The translations under genes and the position numbers were made by a program. A stretch of 12,531 nt of DNA from Verrucomicrobia bacterium UBA1263 (GTDB lineage Bacteria > Verrucomicrobiota > Verrucomicrobiia > Limisphaerales > UBA1412): assembly GCA_002308515.1 (NCBI GenBank), contig DBVN01000072.1, forward strand, positions 10,164 to 22,694, in the 5' to 3' direction. The notes beneath the pieces were generated by a model. The model was not told the origin of the DNA, searched no databases, and saw only the letters and a list, made by a program, of their open reading frames with translations. Every line of letters begins with the position of its first letter. The stretch's first letter is position 1. This document shows, piece by piece, positions 10,301-12,531 of the stretch.

Positions 10301-10663
10301 TTCCAAAGTCATCTCATCGTATGTATAACCTTCGCTCTCACGAACCATCAAACCGGCCTTCATCCAGCTGTTGGAATTGCCAGACAGATCGTAGATCTTC
10401 ACATAATAATCAAAATCGGTATCCGCTTCCTGTGTCGTATAGACAAAGTAGAATTGATCCGATGTACCCCAGATGTCCGAGCCGCATCCGACTATAGACA
10501 TCACTCCGGTTTCCGCGTCATAGGAATAAGATCCCGGCGCGGAACCTGTATAATTTACGGGTCCATTGTATAAAGGCTCCGGCAGCGCGGCCATAGCGGA
10601 CCAAGCACCCGCTGTCAGCATTGCTCCAGCCAATAACACTGAACGATAATTTATATTCTTCAT
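4307..10663 (-). CDS. Giant secreted modular protein (2118 aa): LamG-like, Ig-like, SbsA-Ig and PA14 modules
   Basis: Signal peptide 1-25 (cleavage after SAMA). Modules, approximate residues: concanavalin-like 1, 30-250; Ig 252-346; SbsA-type Ig 347-436; concanavalin-like 2, 438-692; Ig 693-778; SbsA 779-880; PA14 881-1055; Ig 1064-1173; SbsA 1174-1269; PA14 1270-1450; Ig 1457-1545; SbsA 1546-1638; concanavalin-like 3, 1640-1830; concanavalin-like 4, 1835-2047; C-terminal module 2053-2118 ending AAFYRLTK. The concanavalin modules show KAGLMVRE or similar. The SbsA modules show (S/D)-(E/K)-A-(V/M)-D then NYxx. The PA14 modules show APETGNYRFAVASDD and APEETGTYEFAGACDDD. Ig domains carry YQWYKDGKAIEG-type cores. 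No enzyme domain, transmembrane segment, LPxTG or PEP-CTERM anchor is seen. PA14 and concanavalin folds usually bind glycans, so a glycan-binding adhesin or surface scaffold is the best inference. The start at ATG 10663 follows AAATAGAT without a Shine-Dalgarno but is fixed by the signal peptide. Long plus-strand ORFs inside are shadows. Confidence 0.92.
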   Translation of the reverse strand: MKNINYRSVLLAGAMLTAGAWSAMAALPEPLYNGPVNYTGSAPGSYSYDAETGVMSIVGCGSDIWGTSDQFYFVYTTQEADTDFDYYVKIYDLSGNSNSWMKAGLMVRESEGYTYDEMTLEPNGLVMAGGARYFNTQTQKSSGSSNGQWVVQWREENDQDVNDDRCKRPKAYTWPQWQRIRRIGNTYYGMTSSDGENWELMWSEDTDKWGGGPMVPYEGATPLAVGVFTTSHDANNNDCLCTASDFQAFPQTPVTIVDELNGADITAAQNYTFAARVAGYSPFNYVWKKDGKVIAQGTELINNTFTYKVETAQLSDTGTYTLEVTNTANGQVTTKITSAKLNVTVDTEAPEAVSAQAFENTVGVTFSEAVDSTTATQAANYAVAGKTVTKVEQRLSDRVTLFLNSKVSNGAAVDVTVKNIKDLSGNTMEGEVTLTASSIFSLSVTGQPFTAGYAEALGGDGFFVNNQGLVNWDNYDEDTFVYKAFTGDFDIRMRVVNQSYTTQWGRAGLQIRSALDTGKPAPHSSYMEIHNTPAKVMKWDESIGGYTDPVDNIQGVNLDDYRHCIQSNWRLTNGGGSNQGSMVSSIVVDGKATAPYDFLQDGGKLWIRIGRSGSTINTYYGVEQGGNIVWTRHNSQTLEGLGTVAYGGPHYGIEGNNFGACEGLTNEFKNPTSFFFMSIVDYQEGYLKEVELLKSPASVSLIAPQPLTLTVTGTGDPIAYQWYKDGKAIEGAISSTYRVDSTTAEDAGSYTCEIMNFGSGAPDKGTSIMSAAAVVTIDSDTEAPTVVSYSYYPGDKSVTINYSEAMDAASAGNPANYILKDADGNSYAANNLTLSENKKTAVFFCDAIENGEDYTIELGAITDPAGNQVTYDEMSFSALVYLNGITLNYYDYDSSSLPSIGNFVTAVENGTANPSSKLALDYLEIPSARGDYYCVFIKGLLIAPETGNYRFAVASDDESRLYLSTDATPANKTLVAEEPSWCNSRGFDTGAGGNQAPTQSGDIYLEAGKYYYFEAYMRENDGGDNFAVAWSLPSQGPTRVPDNATPISKAYVLDLDSVINPGNTVLEIVSQPPATVTAYENGSLTLPVEVNYFSDLGYDVPPYYTWYVKGDITQGAWMPVTSVEYSQSSVSGANTSTLQFRNLAGWEHNGTYRLDMSLAGKSLSSQEITLTVLSDTEAPTAVVKGDNTMENVTVQFSEVIGSGIDDPSNYSIDGLEILNVEYNDAMDSAYLTTTRQEPGKVYTLKLKNISDNYGNTVPSNYSVSFTAFVWAPGYVILECYDEEPAFDELFESVTWNPYNHAYRLPSQVNNYIEILTTTFDQNYCIERVTGYLAPEETGTYEFAGACDDDMKLWISPTESVADLSDDVVCWEVGWNNNGHGRIYDWKYQDGSEVNHGTRTIDLVGGQKYFFNATLREDSGGDFLTLTWRLLPNAMQANNTAPILTGKYIGMYANPDTASINIKQQPENVIGIVGDTARFYVGATGVNEYNAPLQYQWYLNGSAVEGQTSANYELLLTSELDDAQVYCELSVPGKTVTTDTAKITLAADMDPVTPIQVTAVGTTVVVVFDKAVDPDSATDAANYAVSGATVTDAQAHGSEFTVELTLDAALKDGTFTVTVSNVKNLSGVVMPAPVTVEGGCTDLSYANLNPSGIAPYAIVGTDGKYTLHAGGGDYWIETEYGCLFLYEAVEGDFDVVLCVEGIENNNVWSKAGLAFRSTLDGNSSHVSMLATPERVQMTYRPTAGAASVDMSGRNYGDVTYPSNWIRLKRVGDIFTAYRSLDGNYWTFVGESDTNNVLLPAAGYLGIVYTTQDQSNYHTAIVSGYNSQYVAPALPIPDPNDYTFTMVGYQDGGVEGFYDYDAETGVFSIWGCGSDIWGDNDHFSYLYRPAPEGDFSLTVKLEDFPASSNGWAKAGLMVREGDADGGFPNNSRYVLMQTQRAYNSSNGSFRSSWRNVLGLGVGDNETAGGPNYSYPNWQRIERVGGVISCYYSMDGKDWTLFTETITNGWADGAMGSSLPLYVGMWVTSHTTESSDACGYFSNVTFEGGDVPPPVGDLELSYSIEGDNLVLRWEAASGASLEVAPTADSASWTILESELVGGAYQVRVPMTGAAAFYRLTK

Positions 10664-10876
10664 ATCTATTTTCTAACAGAAACTTTTTTAAACACTTACC
10701 ATGAACCGCAAACACACACTCGCGGTCACTCATTTTCTCTGTGTGTGCAGAAAAAACATAAACACCCGTTCCTGTTGAAGGTGTCAGGCAAGGCTATAAG
10801 AAGATAAACTAATCAGACTATGCCGCTGCTATTACGATCAACCACAAAGCCAAAATGAATAACTCCAACAGCAAGA

Positions 10877-10907
10877 GTATGTTGAAATAAAAAAGAAAAC
10901 TTGTCAA
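10877..10907 (-). promoter_or_regulatory. Possible distal promoter for the giant gene
   Basis: On the minus strand a perfect TTGACA (complement of 10902-10907) precedes a T-rich stretch. The nearest -10-like hexamer, CATACT, needs a 20-base spacer, and a 17-base spacer gives only CAACAT. A start here would leave a leader of more than 200 bases before the ATG at 10663. The perfect -35 box is the only strong element. Confidence 0.25.
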
Positions 10908-10951
10908 CAACAAAGAATCTGAGGAAATCTTCGTCTAACTTAATTAGAATA

Positions 10952-11010
10952 AAAAAACAGATCGCCCTCTAATTATAAACGGAAGAAAAGTCAAAAAACG
11001 GATCGCTCCT
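10952..11010. repeat. Imperfect direct repeat pair
   Basis: AAAAAACAGATCGCCCTCT (10952-10970) and AAAAAACGGATCGCTCCT (10993-11010) are similar over about 18 bases. Both are followed by a TATAA-containing stretch (AATTATAA and TATAATT). They lie about 41 bases apart. They could be paired binding sites or duplicated promoter-like elements. Confidence 0.4.
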
Positions 11011-11129
11011 TATAATTCTTTCTGTCTCTGTGTGTTTTATTTCGTATCTCCTTTTTCCAAGTCCGGATCATCCATTCAGGTATCCAACCCGGCATGAGAA
11101 AGAGTTTGGCAGGCTAAAATTTTTAAGAA

Positions 11130-11165
11130 GTTACGGAAAAGGTTACGGAAAGTATTACGGATTTC
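11130..11165. repeat. Three-copy 12-base tandem repeat (TTACGG core)
   Basis: GTTACGGAAAAG, GTTACGGAAAGT and ATTACGGATTTC follow one another without gaps. The TTACGG cores start at 11131, 11143 and 11155. The first two copies are nearly identical and the third is diverged. It lies between the tRNA and the giant gene, outside any credible gene. Confidence 0.6.
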
Positions 11166-11252
11166 TCCCCTTTTTACACTGTAACCCAAAAAGAGAGGAC
11201 TTAATAAAAAACCGTGTAAACTACTGAAAAACAAAAGGAAAACCTGAAAAAA

Positions 11253-11327
11253 TGGTGCCAGAGGAGGAATTTGAATCCCCGACCAAGGGCTTATGAGTCC
11301 CCTGCTCTACCGCTGAGCTACTCTGGC
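11253..11327 (-). tRNA. tRNA with CAT anticodon (Met elongator, or Ile2)
   Basis: The minus strand folds as a complete 75-base tRNA. The acceptor GCCAGAG pairs with CTCTGGC, followed by A73 and an encoded CCA. TA fills positions 8-9, the D stem is GCTC/GAGC with a short 7-base loop, the anticodon loop is CTCATAA and the T arm is GGGGA-TTCAAAT-TCCTC. The anticodon is CAT. G1-C72 pairing rules out an initiator tRNA. CAT may read AUG (elongator Met) or, after lysidine modification by TilS, AUA (Ile2). The arm GAGCAGGNGACTCATAA...CTTGGTC resembles E. coli Ile2 as I remember it, so identity is open. The anticodon stem GGGGA/GCCCT has an A31-G39 mismatch and a G27-T43 wobble pair. Confidence 0.9.
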
Positions 11328-11341
11328 ACAGCACGGCATTC

Positions 11342-11370
11342 AGTGTGCCAGCGAAACCGGCTTTTGGCAA
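11342..11370 (-). promoter_or_regulatory. Candidate tRNA promoter
   Basis: TTGCCA (complement of 11365-11370, 5 of 6 to consensus), a 17-base spacer and CACACT (complement of 11342-11347, 3 of 6) lie just upstream of the tRNA. The predicted transcript would begin a few bases before the tRNA 5' end at 11327. The weak -10 box limits confidence. Confidence 0.35.
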
Positions 11371-11448
11371 GTTCTTTTCCGCGAATTTAGCGAAATTTTA
11401 GTGACAAACCGGCACGCTGTCTTGCCTAATCGGCTTGTTCAAAATGGC

Positions 11449-11988
11449 TTACGATTTGTTTTCCAGATTGGCTTCTTCGCTTTCCAGCTCGGCCCGCAGC
11501 ATCTGCACCAGTGATTCGATGGCCGCTTTTTTGTCGGGTTTGGTGATGAACTGCAGCAGGGTCTCGTGCGCGTGGACGGAGTTGCGCAGCAGGGTGAGCT
11601 TGTCGCAGCTGGACTCGCCGGATACGGCTTGATAGTTCACCGCCAGCTCTTTATCCGTATTCATCACCTTGAACAGGGAGAGCGCCCCCAGATCTTCCAT
11701 CAGCTCCAGGATGCGCGGCGCGGCATCAAAAAGTTCTACCCACAAGCAGTTTTTCTCTTTTTTGGCAGCTTCCATCTTGGCAACGATCGTCCCCAGGAAG
11801 GAGCTGTCCATGATCTGACACTCCGAAAGGTCGAAGATGAACTTCAGGACACCCTTCTTGATTTCGGTATCTATCAGATTGCTGAAGTGTTCCGTGGAAT
11901 TGCAATTAGCTCTGCCCGCGATCTTGATGACAACGCAATCATCATCATACGAATGTCCTAGACTAAAAGTAGCTTGATTTACGGCCAT
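11449..11988 (-). CDS. STAS-domain protein, anti-sigma-factor-antagonist-like
   Basis: This is a 179-residue cytoplasmic protein. Residues about 8-118 match the STAS fold of SpoIIAA/RsbV-type antagonists. The key motif is FDLSECQIMDSSFLGTIV at 52-69. Ser62 aligns with the Ser58 of B. subtilis SpoIIAA that a partner kinase phosphorylates, although the usual following DSSGLG glycine is Phe here. A helical, charged C-terminal tail (about 120-179, many Glu and Lys) is longer than in SpoIIAA. Such proteins sense or relay a phosphorylation state in partner-switching regulation. No anti-sigma kinase, phosphatase or sigma factor gene is adjacent, so its partners are unknown. The reading frame extends upstream to 12084, but ATG 11988 is chosen because a near-perfect promoter at 12008-12036 lies within that extension. 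No Shine-Dalgarno is present. Confidence 0.85.
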   Translation of the reverse strand: MAVNQATFSLGHSYDDDCVVIKIAGRANCNSTEHFSNLIDTEIKKGVLKFIFDLSECQIMDSSFLGTIVAKMEAAKKEKNCLWVELFDAAPRILELMEDLGALSLFKVMNTDKELAVNYQAVSGESSCDKLTLLRNSVHAHETLLQFITKPDKKAAIESLVQMLRAELESEEANLENKS

Positions 11989-12007
11989 AACCAAAAAAAC
12001 CGTACTA

Positions 12008-12036
12008 ATTGTAAGCACGAAACCGTTTTTCGTCAA
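12008..12036 (-). promoter_or_regulatory. Sigma70-type promoter for the STAS gene
   Basis: TTGACG (complement of 12031-12036), exactly 17 bases, then TACAAT (complement of 12008-12013): 5 of 6 matches in each hexamer with ideal spacing. The start would fall near 12001, leaving a leader of only about 12 bases before ATG 11988. This position argues against the longer upstream reading frame. Confidence 0.75.
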
Positions 12037-12163
12037 GGCGTATCCGGGAATAGACCGCGGAAAAACGAACGCGCGCGTGCGCAATTCACTGGAGTTTTCT
12101 CCGGTTTTGCTTTACTATCGGGTCTGTCCGGTCGCCGGAAAATCCCGCCCGGTCTCTCAGAAA
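12037..12163. other. Divergent spacer between STAS gene and ruvA
   Basis: This spacer must contain the ruvA promoter. The only -10-like box is TACTAT near 12113. A small hairpin, CTGGAG-TTTT-CTCCGG, lies close to it at about 12089-12104. Bases 12060-12080 are rich in CG steps (ACGCGCGCGTGCGC). No gene is seen here. Confidence 0.4.
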
Positions 12164-12531
12164 ATGATCGCGTTTCTTAAAGGCACTTTGGTGGAATCAC
12201 TTCCGACTTCTGCCGTGATAGATGTTCACGGCGTGGGCTATGAAGTCCTGATGCCCTTGTCCTCCACATCCAAGCTCCCGGAGATCGGCCGCGAGGTCAA
12301 GATCTACACCCACTTTGCCGTCCGGGAGGACGCGCAGACGCTTTACGGCTTTATCACACTGGAGGAGAGACAGATCTTCCGCACGCTGATCAATTCCGTC
12401 AGCGGCATTGGACCCAAGATCGCCCTGAACGTCCTCAGCGGCATGAGCATTGAAGCCTTCCGCGCGGCGGTCAGCTCCGGCGATTTCAAATCGCTTTCGC
12501 ACGTGAACGGCATCGGCAAGAAGACGGCCGA
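12164..12531 (+). CDS. ruvA: Holliday junction branch-migration subunit RuvA (5' part; runs off window)
   Basis: The first 122 codons of a roughly 200-residue RuvA are present. RuvA tetramers bind four-way junctions and load the RuvB motor during recombination repair. The OB-fold domain I covers about residues 1-64 (MIAFLKGTLV, VIDVHGVGYEV, THFAVREDAQTLYGF). It includes Glu55 and Asp56, the acidic-pin residues of E. coli RuvA. Domain II shows helix-hairpin-helix motifs at SVSGIGPKIALNVLSGMS (78-95) and HVNGIGKKTA (113-122). The domain III end is outside the window. No Shine-Dalgarno precedes the ATG (the leader is CTCTCAGAAA). A weak -10 box TACTAT occurs upstream near 12113, with no good -35. 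The gene is divergent from the STAS gene, and no ruvC precedes it. Confidence 0.96.
   Translation, partial: MIAFLKGTLVESLPTSAVIDVHGVGYEVLMPLSSTSKLPEIGREVKIYTHFAVREDAQTLYGFITLEERQIFRTLINSVSGIGPKIALNVLSGMSIEAFRAAVSSGDFKSLSHVNGIGKKTA

Larger units (their letters stand above)
10664..11252. other. Gene-free AT-rich region upstream of the giant gene
   Basis: These 589 bases hold no credible gene. The minus strand must carry the promoter of the 2118-codon gene, but no box close to the ATG is convincing. The best candidate is the TTGACA element at 10902-10907, which would give a leader of over 200 bases. Near 10705-10750 an ACCGC/GCGGT stem and an ACACACA/TGTGTGT pairing compete as possible leader hairpins. 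Two imperfect direct repeats (10952-11010) and a triple 12-base tandem repeat (11130-11165) lie farther up. An inverted repeat TTTACAC (11173-11179) / GTGTAAA (11214-11220) and T-rich runs on the minus strand follow the tRNA and may help end its transcript. Confidence 0.6.

Noticed and set aside
10518..10733. A 71-codon minus-strand frame overlapping the giant gene's start
   Set aside because: It is out of frame with the signal-peptide-bearing protein and has no independent evidence.
11030..11227. A 65-codon GTG-start frame in the gene-free region upstream of the tRNA
   Set aside because: It has no ribosome site and no family resemblance, and the Tyr-Gly-Lys stretch is just the 12-base tandem repeat read in frame.
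11400..11448. A possible terminator after the STAS gene (ACAAaCCG ... CGGcTTGT)
   Set aside because: The stem has an internal mismatch, the loop is long and there is no T run, so it does not meet the standard for an intrinsic terminator.
11989..12084. A 32-residue N-terminal extension of the STAS protein starting at 12084
   Set aside because: The extension overlaps the near-consensus promoter at 12008-12036, and its sequence does not belong to the STAS fold.
1..12531. CRISPR array, insertion sequence, integrase site next to the tRNA, or a phage-defence cluster
   Set aside because: There is no regularly spaced repeat series of CRISPR size, no transposase or integrase frame, and no duplicated tRNA end flanking an island. 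The repeats seen are either protein-module duplications or short local ones.

Overview
The window carries genes for very large secreted, multi-domain proteins beside ordinary housekeeping genes. The extracellular proteins are built from concanavalin-like, Ig-like, SbsA-type and PA14 modules. A formylglycine-generating-enzyme-like (SUMF1) lipidless secreted protein lies next to them. Two of the proteins end, and one begins, with a short beta-rich module resembling the 'LxW...LE.S...W...FYRL' ending I recall from many Verrucomicrobia and Planctomycetes exoproteins. This points to a bacterium of the PVC group (Verrucomicrobiota, Kiritimatiellota or Lentisphaerota). The assignment is an inference from protein style, because no rRNA or phylogenetic marker other than a partial ruvA is present.

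Layout. Bases 1-173 (minus) hold the 5' part of a secreted-protein gene that runs off the left edge. Bases 174-534 are an AT-rich divergent promoter region. Bases 556-1560 (plus) encode the secreted SUMF1-fold protein, followed by a clear intrinsic terminator. Converging on it is an 824-codon minus-strand gene (1652-4126) with its own TATAAT promoter. Upstream of that, after a strong bidirectional terminator, is a 2118-codon minus-strand gene (4307-10663). Bases 10664-11252 are gene-free and AT-rich, with short repeats. A CAT-anticodon tRNA (11253-11327, minus), a STAS-domain protein (11449-11988, minus) with a near-consensus promoter, and the start of ruvA (12164 to the right edge, plus) close the window.

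How the parts relate. The secreted genes do not form one operon: the 824- and 2118-codon genes are separated by a terminator and a promoter, and the SUMF1-like gene points the other way. They share a module vocabulary, and the two large ones share it at high similarity. The likely common job is binding glycans or surfaces outside the cell, as adhesins, glycan-capture proteins or a cell-surface layer. No catalytic domain is visible in either giant protein. The SUMF1-like protein lacks one of the two catalytic cysteines of true formylglycine-generating enzymes, so it is probably not a sulfatase activator. I see no CRISPR array, transposase, integrase or phage gene.
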